A stretch of 12,033 bases of DNA from Clostridiaceae bacterium (GCA_018383195.1 JAGZOP010000059.1:1-12033), one strand, 5' to 3'; shown: positions 1 to 6,699, counted from the first letter of the stretch. The notes: generated by a model from the letters alone, not told the origin. Program-made: numbers and translations.

Positions 1-23
1 AATGCGGTTGGCGTTATTTTTAT

Positions 24-93
24 GCGCCTTTAGGCGCTGCTGGTATAGTGCCCTTATAGGGCTATTATTCATACCACGTCCTTCGGGCGTGGT
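24..93. repeat. array of three short hairpins
   Basis: Three small inverted repeats lie in a row. The first is GCGCC (24-28) with GGCGC (33-37). The second is GCCC (50-53) with GGGC (59-62), flanked by ATAG/CTAT. The third has arms ACCACGTCC (73-81) and GGGCGTGGT (85-93), a 9-bp stem with one G-U pair and a 3-base loop. None is followed by a clear T run on either strand, so they do not look like classical terminators. The arrangement resembles the dispersed intergenic hairpin elements of Ruminococcaceae-type genomes, but this rests on memory of the pattern and not on a search. They lie downstream of the minus-strand ATPase gene and could protect or end its transcript. Confidence 0.45.
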
Positions 94-113
94 TATGATG
101 CTGGCCAAATCGT

Positions 114-144
114 AAAGTTATAAAGTTACAACGTCACAAAGTTA
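114..144. repeat. three copies of the heptamer AAAGTTA
   Basis: The heptamer AAAGTTA occurs at 114-120, 122-128 and 138-144. The last copy overlaps the stop codon (TTA on this strand, 142-144) of the ATPase gene. The repeat may be a slippage product or the edge of an inserted element. No function can be assigned. Confidence 0.4.
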
Positions 145-1491
145 AAACTTTTCGTTCTGCTCACCTGCCAGATACCGTTTGAGCAAAAACGCGCAAAAGT
201 ACGGAAACGTATACATATCGTCACTGAAACCGACATTTCCGGCGGTAAATTTGATGCCATAATGAATATCCTCATACTTATCACTGGTGATGAGTGTGCG
301 GAGAGATTTCGCCGTGCCTCTCTGGGCCTTGACCTCGACCGGAATGAGTGCGGATGCCGTGCGGACGAAGAAATCCTGCTCGAGCGTGGAATCCTCGCGC
401 TTGTAGTAATACAGCTGATACCCGGCCTTGACCAGCGCCTCACCGACCACATTCTCATACAGCGCACCCTTGTACACACCGAGGTTCTTGTTGGCGCGCA
501 AGTCCGCTTGCGCCTCCTCATCGAGCATGGCAACGAGCAGGCCGCTGTCCGCAAAATACAGCTTGTACTTTGTTTCATCGTAATTGCCCTTGAGCGGCAG
601 TTCCGGGAAATTCAGGCAGTAGCAGATGTTGACCATACCGGCATCGTTCAGCCATTCAATGCAGCCGCGGTAATCGCGGAAACGCGCGCCGGACGCGACC
701 TTGGAAATCTGGAATTTCTTGTTGTCCTTGGCAAGCTGCACCGGGATGTGCTGAAACACGTTCAAAATGCGGGTCTGGTCCATGCCGTCCGCGTATTTGC
801 GGATATCCTCCTTGTAGTCGGCGATGAGCTGGCGCTGGGTTTCGAGTGAGCCTTCAAACGTGCCCTTTTCGATGAACTCGCGGACAACGGCGGGCATGCC
901 GCCGAGAATGCAGTAGTTGAGGAACAGCTCGCCGCAGACCGACATTTCCAGTTCGTTGAACGGCGTCAGCGTGCGCATGTGCGTCAGCATATCGTCAATA
1001 AAGGCATCGTCGTAGCCGCCGGCCCACAAAAATTCCTCAAAGTCCAGCGAGAACATCTCGTAATCGGTCTTGTAGCCGACACTGTTGCTCTCAATTTTAC
1101 GGTAGTTGAGACCGAGCATGGAACCGCTGCAAATGACGTCGAACCGGCCGTCGATCTTGAAGAATTTGAGCGCGGTCGCAATGTCGGGAAACTCCTGCAG
1201 TTCGTCAAAGAAAATCAGGGTTTCACCCTCAATAAACCGCTTAGACGGGTCGATACGCGAGATATTTTTGATGATATCCGCCGCTTTGTAGCCGTCCACG
1301 GTGATCATTTTGTACTTTGGTTCCTCCACGAAGTTGATCGTGATAACGCTCGTGTAGTTCTCTGCGGCAAAGCGCTGAATGGATTCAGTCTTGCCGACCT
1401 GCCGCGGGCCTTTAACGATAAGCGGCTTTTTATCCGGATTTGCTTTCCATTCCGACAGAAAAGCGTCGATTTTGCGTTTTAGATAGAGCAT
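142..1491 (-). CDS. AAA ATPase with DUF4143 (PD-(D/E)XK-like) C-terminal domain
   Basis: This 449-residue protein belongs to the large, poorly characterised family of bacterial and archaeal P-loop ATPases with a C-terminal DUF4143 domain. Visible in the sequence are a Walker A motif (GPRQVGKT, residues 28-35), a Walker B motif (LIFFDE, 92-97), and a sensor-1-like segment (DVICSGS, about 118-124). The C-terminal part carries a conserved YEN (345-347), an EQDFF motif with D373, and PVEVKA with E386 and K388. That spacing fits a PD-(D/E)XK nuclease-like fold. No signal peptide or membrane segment is apparent. The start at 1491 is supported by an AGAGGTG ribosome site about 7 bases upstream and a promoter just beyond it. 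It stands alone, with no partner gene on its strand. Members are often accessory, variably present genes, and their cellular role is unknown, so a defence or mobile-element link would be speculation. Confidence 0.88.
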   Translation of the reverse strand: MLYLKRKIDAFLSEWKANPDKKPLIVKGPRQVGKTESIQRFAAENYTSVITINFVEEPKYKMITVDGYKAADIIKNISRIDPSKRFIEGETLIFFDELQEFPDIATALKFFKIDGRFDVICSGSMLGLNYRKIESNSVGYKTDYEMFSLDFEEFLWAGGYDDAFIDDMLTHMRTLTPFNELEMSVCGELFLNYCILGGMPAVVREFIEKGTFEGSLETQRQLIADYKEDIRKYADGMDQTRILNVFQHIPVQLAKDNKKFQISKVASGARFRDYRGCIEWLNDAGMVNICYCLNFPELPLKGNYDETKYKLYFADSGLLVAMLDEEAQADLRANKNLGVYKGALYENVVGEALVKAGYQLYYYKREDSTLEQDFFVRTASALIPVEVKAQRGTAKSLRTLITSDKYEDIHYGIKFTAGNVGFSDDMYTFPYFCAFLLKRYLAGEQNEKF

Positions 1492-1514
1492 TTGGTTTCA
1501 CCTCTTATGAGGGT

Positions 1515-1543
1515 ATTATACCCCGAAAGAGGGAAGAATGCAA
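1515..1543 (-). promoter_or_regulatory. promoter of the AAA ATPase gene
   Basis: On the minus strand TTGCAT (-35, 1543-1538) and TATAAT (-10, 1520-1515) are separated by 17 bases. The predicted transcript start is within about 20 bases of the start codon, giving a very short leader that contains the ribosome site. Confidence 0.6.
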
Positions 1544-1648
1544 TCGCATGCACAAAATTAAAGGGAGAATTTTCGGAAGATTCACATTTTATAAGCGAGT
1601 TGTTACAGATAAATCACATTTTTAAGCATCTGCTGCCGTGCGGCAGAA

Positions 1649-1699
1649 GATGTGCAGCAGAGCACGAGGTTCGCACCAAATCAACCGCTGCTGCACATC
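1649..1699. repeat. 12-bp perfect inverted repeat in intergenic region
   Basis: GATGTGCAGCAG (1649-1660) is perfectly complementary to CTGCTGCACATC (1688-1699) across a 27-base spacer. The left arm also overlaps another hairpin, CATCTGCTGCCG/CGGCAGAAGATG (about 1627-1651), so two alternative structures are possible. No T run follows. It lies in the 349-base non-coding gap between the ATPase promoter and the response-regulator stop, where no convincing gene is visible. Confidence 0.45.
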
Positions 1700-1700
1700 G

Positions 1701-1840
1701 GGAGTGTCCGCTTGCACAGTTAAGGCAACACCGCACAATTAAAGCGGCGGTGCTTTGCGGTGAAGCAAGCTGTATTGAATACTTTGTCTATCTGAACAGC
1801 TGTAAACTCTGGCGAATAATATCTTCGTTTAGGACACTCC
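1701..1840. repeat. 140-base segment bounded by 9-bp inverted repeats, possible MITE remnant
   Basis: GGAGTGTCC (1701-1709) and GGACACTCC (1832-1840) are perfect inverted repeats bounding a segment with no convincing open frame. Inside is another imperfect inverted repeat, CACCG (1729-1733) with CGGTG (1748-1752). The right end abuts the stop codon of the response regulator at 1841. This could be a small non-autonomous element or a decayed insertion end. No target-site duplication is seen next to the ends, so the call is weak. No transcription terminator for the two-component operon is evident here. Confidence 0.3.
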
Positions 1841-2545
1841 TTATTCCCCGTCCGCCATGCGGTATCCGACGCCGTTTTCTGTGAGGATATAATGCGGTTC
1901 TGCCGGGTTTTTCTCCAGCTTGCGGCGAATATTTGCCATGTTGACGCGCAGAATCTGGTTATCCTCGCCTTTGTATGGTCCCCAGATATCGTGCAGCAGC
2001 GTCGTGTAAGTCAATACGCGGCCGGGCTGCCGCGCCAGACGCTCGACAATTTTGTATTCGTTTTGCGTGAGGTGGATTTCCTTACCCGCGACAGTCACGA
2101 TGCGGCGCTCGAAGTCGATGCAGAAGTCCTGAAATACATAGGAGGACGAAACGAGCGCACGTTCAGCGGCAAGCTGGTTGGCGTGGCGGCGGGCGGCACG
2201 GATGCGGGCGAGCAGCTCACTCGTGCCGAACGGTTTGGTGATATAATCATCCGCACCGAGGTCGAAAGCGCGAACCTTTTCGTCCTCCTGATCGCGCGCG
2301 GAAACCACGAGAATCGGGATGCCTGACCACTCGCGCAGACGGCGGATGACTTCGGTGCCGTCCATACCGGGCAGACCGAGATCAAGCAGGATAAGATCGG
2401 GGCAATGCGAACTTGCCATGGAAAGCGCCTGCTGACCGTTTTCAGCGGTAATCACCTGATAACCGTTTGCGGTCAGGATGGTTTCAAGTACGCGAAGAAT
2501 GGTCATTTCGTCCTCGACGACCAGGATTTTTTCAGGATTCGGCAT
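1841..2545 (-). CDS. kdpE: KdpE-like OmpR-family response regulator
   Basis: This 234-residue DNA-binding response regulator receives a phosphate from the adjacent kinase. The receiver domain (about 5-120) shows the acidic pair E11/D12, the phosphoacceptor D55 in LLDLGLPGMDG, switch residue S82 and K104 in TKPF. A winged-helix OmpR/PhoB domain occupies about 130-232, ending in a typical ENGVGYRM. The LDLGLPG and REWS segments match the KdpE subgroup best. The start at 2545 (MPNPEK) is chosen because AAGGAGG lies 9 bases upstream; a longer reading frame upstream would extend into kinase-coding sequence in another frame. It overlaps the kinase gene by 14 bases, so the two are translationally coupled. 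No kdpFABC operon is in view, so the regulon is not necessarily the K+ pump, and the symbol denotes family resemblance only. Confidence 0.88.
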   Translation of the reverse strand: MPNPEKILVVEDEMTILRVLETILTANGYQVITAENGQQALSMASSHCPDLILLDLGLPGMDGTEVIRRLREWSGIPILVVSARDQEDEKVRAFDLGADDYITKPFGTSELLARIRAARRHANQLAAERALVSSSYVFQDFCIDFERRIVTVAGKEIHLTQNEYKIVERLARQPGRVLTYTTLLHDIWGPYKGEDNQILRVNMANIRRKLEKNPAEPHYILTENGVGYRMADGE

Positions 2546-3650
2546 AAGAAGTAACCTCCTTGATAGGCAGAGTAAAGCTGATGCACGCACCGCCGTCCGG
2601 CAGATTGCGCGCGAAGATATGGCCGCCATGTCCTTCGACAATGGTACGGCAGATGGAAAGCCCGATTCCGAGACCGCGCGTGGAATCACTGGATTCCCGG
2701 TCGCGCGAACCAAACCCTTCAAAGAGCGTGGGCAAATCTTCGGGAGGGATACCGCGCCCGTGGTCGCGCACGACCATACGGACATGATCGCCTTCGGTTT
2801 CAGCTGAAAGCTCTACGCGGTTGCTACCGCCATGACGAATGGCGTTATCAATCAGATTAACAAGCACCTGCACAATGAGCATTTCATCCATGGGAACCAT
2901 GGCAACTTCATCGGGCATGCGCATGGTAAGATCAATGTCAGGAAAGCGTTTGCGCGATTTGGCGGCAACCTGAGAAAAGACTTCATCCAGCGGTTCGCAG
3001 ACTTTTTTGAGCGAGAGCGCGCCGCCTGTGATGCGGGTGACCGAAAGCACGTTTTCGACCATGCGAAGCAGCCATTCGGCGTCCTCGTGGATACCGGAAA
3101 TCAAGCTGCGGCGGCTTTCGGGGTCGATCAGGTCGCCGTTGTCGAGCAGGGCGCCGGACGCGCCGAGAATGCCGGTCAGCGGCGTACGCAGGTCATGGGA
3201 GATTGCGCGCAGCAGATTGCCGCGCATTTTTTCTTTTTCGGTTTCGATCAGAATCTGCTGACGTTCTTCGGTCAGGCGCGTGCGTTCCCGGGCAAGTTCG
3301 CGCTGCTTTTTGACGCGGCCGCCGAGCGCGCTCGTGGTCACGGCAACGGTCAGCATGACAAGAAAGGTTACCGGATACCCCTGAATGGTGAAATTCAGGT
3401 TAAACAGCGGGTATGTAAAAAAGAAATTGACGCATAGAACGCTTGCAACCGCCGCGATAATGCCCCAGAGATAGCCTGAGGTGTTGAGCGAGACGAGCAG
3501 GACACCGAGAATGTATAGTTCGGTGGCGCTGCCGATCATTTGAAACCGCTGAAGCAGAATTGCACCGGCTGCGGTGATGGTGCCGAGAATTGCGGCGGTT
3601 TTCAGTGCGTTCACAGCCGTCCATTTGAGAAACGGGTGAGAGTGTTTCAT
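2532..3650 (-). CDS. kdpD: short KdpD-like membrane sensor histidine kinase
   Basis: This 372-residue kinase corresponds to the C-terminal half of KdpD. Hydrophobic stretches at about 15-33, 45-58, 60-78 and 93-109 fit the four-helix DUF4118 membrane domain. A coiled-coil-like linker (about 112-140) leads to the HisKA domain with the phospho-accepting H152 in AISHDLRTP. The HATPase region has the N box (NLIDNAIRHG, N265/N269), DHGRGIP (296-302) and RGLGIGLS (325-332). The long cytoplasmic KdpD N-terminus with Walker and UspA-like domains is absent. The start at 3650 follows an AGGAGG site spaced by 7 bases, so the short form appears genuine and not a wrong start. It is the first gene of an operon with the response regulator and is transcribed away from the cation antiporter, which suggests that it senses ion or osmotic conditions. 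The signal is not known. Confidence 0.86.
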   Translation of the reverse strand: MKHSHPFLKWTAVNALKTAAILGTITAAGAILLQRFQMIGSATELYILGVLLVSLNTSGYLWGIIAAVASVLCVNFFFTYPLFNLNFTIQGYPVTFLVMLTVAVTTSALGGRVKKQRELARERTRLTEERQQILIETEKEKMRGNLLRAISHDLRTPLTGILGASGALLDNGDLIDPESRRSLISGIHEDAEWLLRMVENVLSVTRITGGALSLKKVCEPLDEVFSQVAAKSRKRFPDIDLTMRMPDEVAMVPMDEMLIVQVLVNLIDNAIRHGGSNRVELSAETEGDHVRMVVRDHGRGIPPEDLPTLFEGFGSRDRESSDSTRGLGIGLSICRTIVEGHGGHIFARNLPDGGACISFTLPIKEVTSYAES

Positions 3651-3674
3651 GGGATGTCCTCCTGTATCTTATTC

Positions 3675-3680
3675 ATTATA
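3675..3680 (-). promoter_or_regulatory. -10 element of the kinase/regulator operon
   Basis: TATAAT is read on the minus strand at 3680-3675, about 25 bases upstream of the kinase start codon, with the AGGAGG ribosome site between. A matching -35 is poor (CTGTAT at a 17-base spacing), which may mean activator dependence or autoregulation. Confidence 0.45.
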
Positions 3681-3773
3681 CACGAATTCGCGCGGGCATA
3701 CAGCTTTTTCTTGGGCTTTCTCGGAAGGGGGTTCATTTTTAACAACATCTTAGCGGCATCCGGATATAAAATC

Positions 3774-3782
3774 TGCTATACT
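3774..3782 (+). promoter_or_regulatory. extended -10 promoter of the antiporter gene
   Basis: TGCTATACT combines an extended TGN with the -10 hexamer TATACT (3777-3782). No good -35 is visible 16-18 bases upstream, so an activator is possible; the divergent response regulator is the obvious candidate. The shared intergenic region (3651-3822) holds both promoters. Confidence 0.4.
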
Positions 3783-3822
3783 GACCGTGGTTAAAAAATC
3801 TGTTCCACAGGAAGTGTTTATT

Positions 3823-5016
3823 ATGGAGTCGTATGAGTTTTTGCTTGTAATCGCCATTATCCTGCTGTCTACAAAGCTGCTTGGATTGATTTCGGAGCGT
3901 GTTCACATGCCGCAGGTTGTCGGTGCGCTGATTGCGGGCATCCTGCTCGGACCTTCGGTCCTTGGTCTTGTCACAGAAACTGATTTCCTGCTCAAAACTT
4001 CGGAAATCGGCGTCATCATGCTGATGTTTCTCGCCGGTCTGGATACCGACCTTGGCGAACTGAAGAAAACCGGCGTTGCATCGTTTGTCATTGCGCTGAT
4101 CGGCGTTATCGTCCCGCTGGCGGGCGGCACCGCCTGCTATGAGCTGTTTTTCCGCGATGCGGCTGACCCGCTTGATTTCCTGAAAGCGGTATTCATCGGC
4201 GTTGTACTGACCGCGACTTCGGTTTCGATTACAGTGGAAACCCTTCGCGAGATGGGCAAGCTGAAAGGCAAGGTGGGTACAGCCATTTTGGGCGCGGCAG
4301 TAATCGACGATGTGCTCGGCATTATTATCCTGACCGTCATCAGCGGCTTTGCGGATTCTTCGGTCAACCCGCTTATGGTCTTTGTGCGCATCGGTCTGTT
4401 CTTTGTCTTTATCGGCGTGGTCGGCTTTGTGTGCTACCGCGTATTCCAGAAGATGGATGTCATCTGGGCGCACCACCGCCGTCTGGCAATCGTCTCCATC
4501 TCGTTCTGCTTCATCCTGTCTTATGTGGCAGAAGTATTCTTTGGTATCGCGGATATTACGGGCGCGTACTTTGCCGGCATCATCCTGTGCAATATCATGG
4601 AACTCCGTGAATATGTTGCGAAAAAGATCAATATTATGAACTATATGTTCTTTTCTCCGGTTTTCTTTGCATCAATCGGCATCAAAACCGTGCTCGATGG
4701 AATGAACGCCGAAATTGCGGTGTTCTCGCTGGTGCTGCTCGTTATCGCAGTGCTGAGTAAGGTTATCGGCTGCGGGCTTGGTGCGAAGGCATGCGGCTTC
4801 GGGGGACACGACTCCCTGTGCATCGGCGTGGGCATGATTTCGCGCGGCGAGGTTGCGCTGATTGTGGCACAGAAAGGCGCGGCGGTCGGTTTGATTGATA
4901 CGCATATGTTCCCTGCCATTGTTTTGGTTGTCATTGTCACGACGCTGATTACACCGATTCTGCTCAAGATGGTGATGGGTCGTGAAAAGAAAACTCCGGT
5001 GCAGGCTGGAGCCTAA
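3823..5016 (+). CDS. CPA2-family cation/proton antiporter
   Basis: This 397-residue integral membrane protein has about 11-13 hydrophobic segments and the Na_H_Exchanger (CPA2) signature. RVHMPQVVGALIAGILLGPS sits near residues 26-45, LMFLAGLDTDL at 67-77, and a discontinuous-helix motif ATSVSITVE at 131-139. The ion-binding segment AAVIDDVLGI contains the aspartate pair D162-D163. A DD pair is typical of electrogenic Na+/H+ antiporters such as NapA, whereas electroneutral relatives usually have ND. There is no KTN/TrkA nucleotide-binding domain at the C-terminus, unlike KefB/KefC. The start at 3823 is preferred because AGGAAG lies 8 bases upstream; a GTG at 3787 would add 12 poorly hydrophobic residues overlapping the promoter zone. 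The gene is divergent from a KdpDE-like pair. Exchange of Na+ or K+ for H+ across the membrane is inferred; the ion is not determined. Confidence 0.88.
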   Translation: MESYEFLLVIAIILLSTKLLGLISERVHMPQVVGALIAGILLGPSVLGLVTETDFLLKTSEIGVIMLMFLAGLDTDLGELKKTGVASFVIALIGVIVPLAGGTACYELFFRDAADPLDFLKAVFIGVVLTATSVSITVETLREMGKLKGKVGTAILGAAVIDDVLGIIILTVISGFADSSVNPLMVFVRIGLFFVFIGVVGFVCYRVFQKMDVIWAHHRRLAIVSISFCFILSYVAEVFFGIADITGAYFAGIILCNIMELREYVAKKINIMNYMFFSPVFFASIGIKTVLDGMNAEIAVFSLVLLVIAVLSKVIGCGLGAKACGFGGHDSLCIGVGMISRGEVALIVAQKGAAVGLIDTHMFPAIVLVVIVTTLITPILLKMVMGREKKTPVQAGA

Positions 5017-5049
5017 AATCGCTTTTTCCTCTCACTGATGATATCATAT

Positions 5050-5085
5050 GAAAAGGTTCCGGATCAAAGGATTCGGAACCTTTTC
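5050..5085 (+). terminator. intrinsic terminator after the antiporter gene
   Basis: GAAAAGGTTCCGGAT (5050-5064) pairs with ATTCGGAACCTTTTC (5071-5085), a long stem with a 6-base loop whose 3' arm ends in TTTT followed by CGTT. It lies 34 bases after the antiporter stop. The A run on the 5' arm means it could also act weakly in the opposite direction. Confidence 0.75.
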
Positions 5086-5097
5086 GTTGATAAAATC

Positions 5098-5132
5098 AAA
5101 GCGCCTCCCCGAACCGTGCGGGAAGGCGCTTT
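5098..5132 (-). terminator. intrinsic terminator of the acetyltransferase gene, probably bidirectional
   Basis: AAAGCGCCT (5098-5106) and AGGCGCTTT (5124-5132) form the base of a stem that continues through CCCG/CGGG after one mismatch. On the minus strand the stem is followed by a T-rich GATTTTAT, six bases after the acetyltransferase stop codon. On the plus strand the TTTT allows it to back up the preceding terminator. Confidence 0.75.
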
Positions 5133-5138
5133 TGCATG

Positions 5139-6371
5139 TTAGAAATAGGTGTAGTTGCAGGGCTTTTCATCCCAGCCGATTGCACGCTGAATCTCAGGCA
5201 GATAGTCCGGATGATCCAGCTGCACACGACCGAGCCGTACAAGCTCTTTAAGCGGCGCAGCGCCGATTATGAAAGAGGACAGATCCGAAATGTCGGTCGT
5301 CAGGGTCGCGTCCGGTGTGCCGTTTGGAACGAGCGTCACCGTGCTTCCGTCGATACGCAGCAAGAATACGCCATTGTTCTGCGGAAGGAAGGTGTCTGTG
5401 ACGTCCAGTGCAAGCGTAAACGGATGGGACACCGGATACTGGCAATGGGTCTGCACGGCAAAGTATCCGGGAATGTCGAACAGGCGGATCATATTGCCCA
5501 TGGTGCGGCGGCCGATTTCATGGATACAGCCGTCGTGTGCACGGTTTTCGCCGCTGTCCGGATTGCGGAACATGTGGTGCAGGTACGGATCGGGGGAATA
5601 AATGCGCACGCGCTCGATCTGATCGAACTGCGACGCAAGGAAAGTCATGAACTGCTCGAGCGTATCGAGGTCGTTGTAGATCATCTCGCGCACGCACAAA
5701 TCGTGGTACATGTCGGTGTAGTGGTCTACCTCGATGAACTCAAAGGTGAGATAGCCGGTAATGCGGCCGTTTTTGCGGCATACCACTACGTAGGGCATGT
5801 CGAAAATACGGTGCGGGTCCATGTAATGATGGACGGTTGCACCGTTGGTGCGCGCAGCCCACGCGCGGTAATAGTCCAAAACCTCTTCCCGGTCGCCCGC
5901 TTCGGCATAAGACAAATTTTCTTTGTGACCGAACGAGCGGATGGCAGAGGTGCGGGGCATATAGAAATATGCCTCCATGCAGTGACCGTAACCCATCTTA
6001 CGGTAGAACTCCGGATTGAAAGGATGCAGACAGCCGACTGCGGTGCCGAGCTTTGTGTAGTATCCCATCAGCACCCGAAGAAGATTGCGCGCGATGTGTT
6101 CCTTTTTGTGTAGAAAATTGGTAGAAACATAGGCGGCAGCCCCCATGGGCATCATCACGCCTCTGACGTTGAGGGTGAAATCCATCATTAAAATGGAGCC
6201 GAGTAGTGTTCCGTTGTCATCGAAACATCCGAGGTAGCGTCCCTCGTCCGGCTGGTGTAGCTCGCTTTCCATGTTCTGTAAGAGGGAATCGGGCGTTTTG
6301 GATGGGAATGCGGTTAAAACATTCCGCTTGAGCTGCTCGACTTCCTCGGGAAGAACGAACCGAATCTCCAT
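5139..6371 (-). CDS. Eis-like GNAT N-acetyltransferase with SCP2-type C-terminus
   Basis: This 410-residue protein has the length and layout of the Eis (enhanced intracellular survival) family: an N-terminal GNAT fold, a second GNAT-like half, and a C-terminal sterol-carrier (SCP2)-like domain (about 300-405). Visible hallmarks are MGAAAYVSTNFLHKKEHIARNLL (about 76-98), which replaces the usual acetyl-CoA pyrophosphate loop with an R/K-rich version, and HPFNPEFYRKMGYGH (116-130), typical of Eis proteins. The chain ends in aromatic residues (TYF). In mycobacterial Eis the C-terminal carboxylate acts as the catalytic base, so the ending may matter. The start at 6371 follows AAAGGAG spaced by 8 bases. 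The family acetylates amines, including aminoglycosides in mycobacteria and other polyamine or peptide substrates elsewhere; the substrate here is unknown. It is divergent from the eut operon and ends at its own terminator. Confidence 0.85.
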   Translation of the reverse strand: MEIRFVLPEEVEQLKRNVLTAFPSKTPDSLLQNMESELHQPDEGRYLGCFDDNGTLLGSILMMDFTLNVRGVMMPMGAAAYVSTNFLHKKEHIARNLLRVLMGYYTKLGTAVGCLHPFNPEFYRKMGYGHCMEAYFYMPRTSAIRSFGHKENLSYAEAGDREEVLDYYRAWAARTNGATVHHYMDPHRIFDMPYVVVCRKNGRITGYLTFEFIEVDHYTDMYHDLCVREMIYNDLDTLEQFMTFLASQFDQIERVRIYSPDPYLHHMFRNPDSGENRAHDGCIHEIGRRTMGNMIRLFDIPGYFAVQTHCQYPVSHPFTLALDVTDTFLPQNNGVFLLRIDGSTVTLVPNGTPDATLTTDISDLSSFIIGAAPLKELVRLGRVQLDHPDYLPEIQRAIGWDEKPCNYTYF

Positions 6372-6394
6372 TGTTTCACTCCTTTGCTGTAGAA

Positions 6395-6414
6395 GAAAGC
6401 GGAAAACGCTTTCA
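6395..6414. promoter_or_regulatory. inverted repeat with cre-like operator in acetyltransferase leader
   Basis: GAAAGCG (6395-6401) and CGCTTTC (6407-6413) form a perfect inverted repeat with a 5-base centre. The part at 6401-6414 (GGAAAACGCTTTCA) matches the CcpA cre consensus TGNAANCGNWNNCA except for its first base. It lies between the predicted transcript start (about 6458) and the start codon (6371), a position where a bound repressor could block elongation. A simple RNA hairpin is the alternative reading. Confidence 0.35.
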
Positions 6415-6464
6415 GACGCATGAACCGGCTGGAAACAGTCCATACACGCACCAGCTTATCTTTT

Positions 6465-6492
6465 ATTATGTCAGTTTCAACGAAAAAGTCAA
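6465..6492 (-). promoter_or_regulatory. promoter of the acetyltransferase gene
   Basis: On the minus strand TTGACT (-35, 6492-6487) and CATAAT (-10, 6470-6465) are separated by 16 bases. The predicted leader is about 88 nt long and contains the cre-like repeat. The promoter faces away from the eut promoter, whose -35 begins at 6545, about 50 bases away. Confidence 0.6.
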
Positions 6493-6544
6493 GATGCTTT
6501 TGTGGGCTAACAGTCAAAACGACTAGAAACTTGTGAAAACCACC

Positions 6545-6573
6545 TTGACGAATTGCACGAAAGAGAGTATGAT
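6545..6573 (+). promoter_or_regulatory. eut operon promoter
   Basis: TTGACG (-35, 6545-6550) and TATGAT (-10, 6568-6573) are separated by exactly 17 bases. Transcription would start near 6580, so the first ANTAR hairpin lies only about 12 nt into the transcript and the leader before eutG is about 195 nt. The near-consensus quality suggests constitutive initiation, with control exerted afterwards by termination. The 6372-6774 gap holds no gene; it is accounted for by the two divergent promoters, this leader and its switch. Confidence 0.7.
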
Positions 6574-6591
6574 AATACCGTAATTGATTTG

Positions 6592-6656
6592 GAATGCGAT
6601 GCAGCATTTGGATCATGATCGCAAAATTTTGATGGAAAGGTGCGGCGCAGCGTCTT
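6592..6656 (+). promoter_or_regulatory. ANTAR (EutV) dual-hairpin RNA target in the eutG leader
   Basis: Hairpin P1 has stem AATGC (6593-6597) with GCATT (6604-6608), extended by a G-U pair, and a six-base loop GATGCA (6598-6603). Hairpin P2 has a 7-bp stem AAGGTGC (6637-6643) with GCGTCTT (6650-6656), including two wobble pairs, and a loop GGCGCA (6644-6649). The linker is 28 nt. The 3' arm of P2 is also the 5' arm of the terminator at 6650-6688, so P2 and the terminator exclude one another. This is the arrangement known for EutV targets in Enterococcus: phosphorylated EutV dimers bind both loops and stabilise P2, permitting readthrough. Position 4 of each loop is the expected G, whereas position 1 is G and not A. 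Binding by the EutV encoded here is inference. Confidence 0.72.
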
Positions 6657-6695
6657 GGATTCTGAGAATTAACAGGGGTTCAAGGCGTATTTTTG
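6650..6695 (+). terminator. regulated intrinsic terminator in the eutG leader
   Basis: GCGTCTTG (6650-6657) pairs with CAAGGCGT (6681-6688), eight pairs including two wobbles. The stem continues inward imperfectly through GATTCTG/CAGGGGTT to an AGAATTAA loop. The T run 6690-6694 follows after one A. It sits 80 bases before the eutG start codon, inside the leader, where an unregulated terminator would silence the operon. Confidence 0.68.
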
Positions 6696-6699
6696 TATC

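Noticed and set aside
262..1482. Long plus-strand open frames opposite the ATPase gene
   Set aside because: They mirror the codon bias of the minus-strand DUF4143 ATPase, which has Walker motifs, a ribosome site and a promoter.
2546..2785. Upstream extension of the response regulator by about 80 codons
   Set aside because: It would run inside the kinase gene in another frame; the receiver domain starts right after the ATG at 2545, which has AAGGAGG upstream.
3787..3822. GTG start for the antiporter
   Set aside because: It lies only 4 bases after the -10 element and has no ribosome site; the ATG at 3823 has AGGAAG at 8 bases.
3739..4476. A 245-codon minus-strand open frame opposite the antiporter
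   Set aside because: Its low-complexity, highly charged translation is the antisense image of a hydrophobic membrane protein.
6314..6616. Minus-strand 100-codon open frame spanning the eut/acetyltransferase intergenic region
   Set aside because: It crosses two promoters and the ANTAR leader and overlaps the start of the acetyltransferase in another frame; no ribosome site or family resemblance.
6631..6636. Another possible ANTAR-like hexaloop GATGGA closed by TTTT/AAGG
   Set aside because: The stem is only A-U and G-U pairs and uses bases 6637-6640 that are needed for the stronger P2 hairpin.
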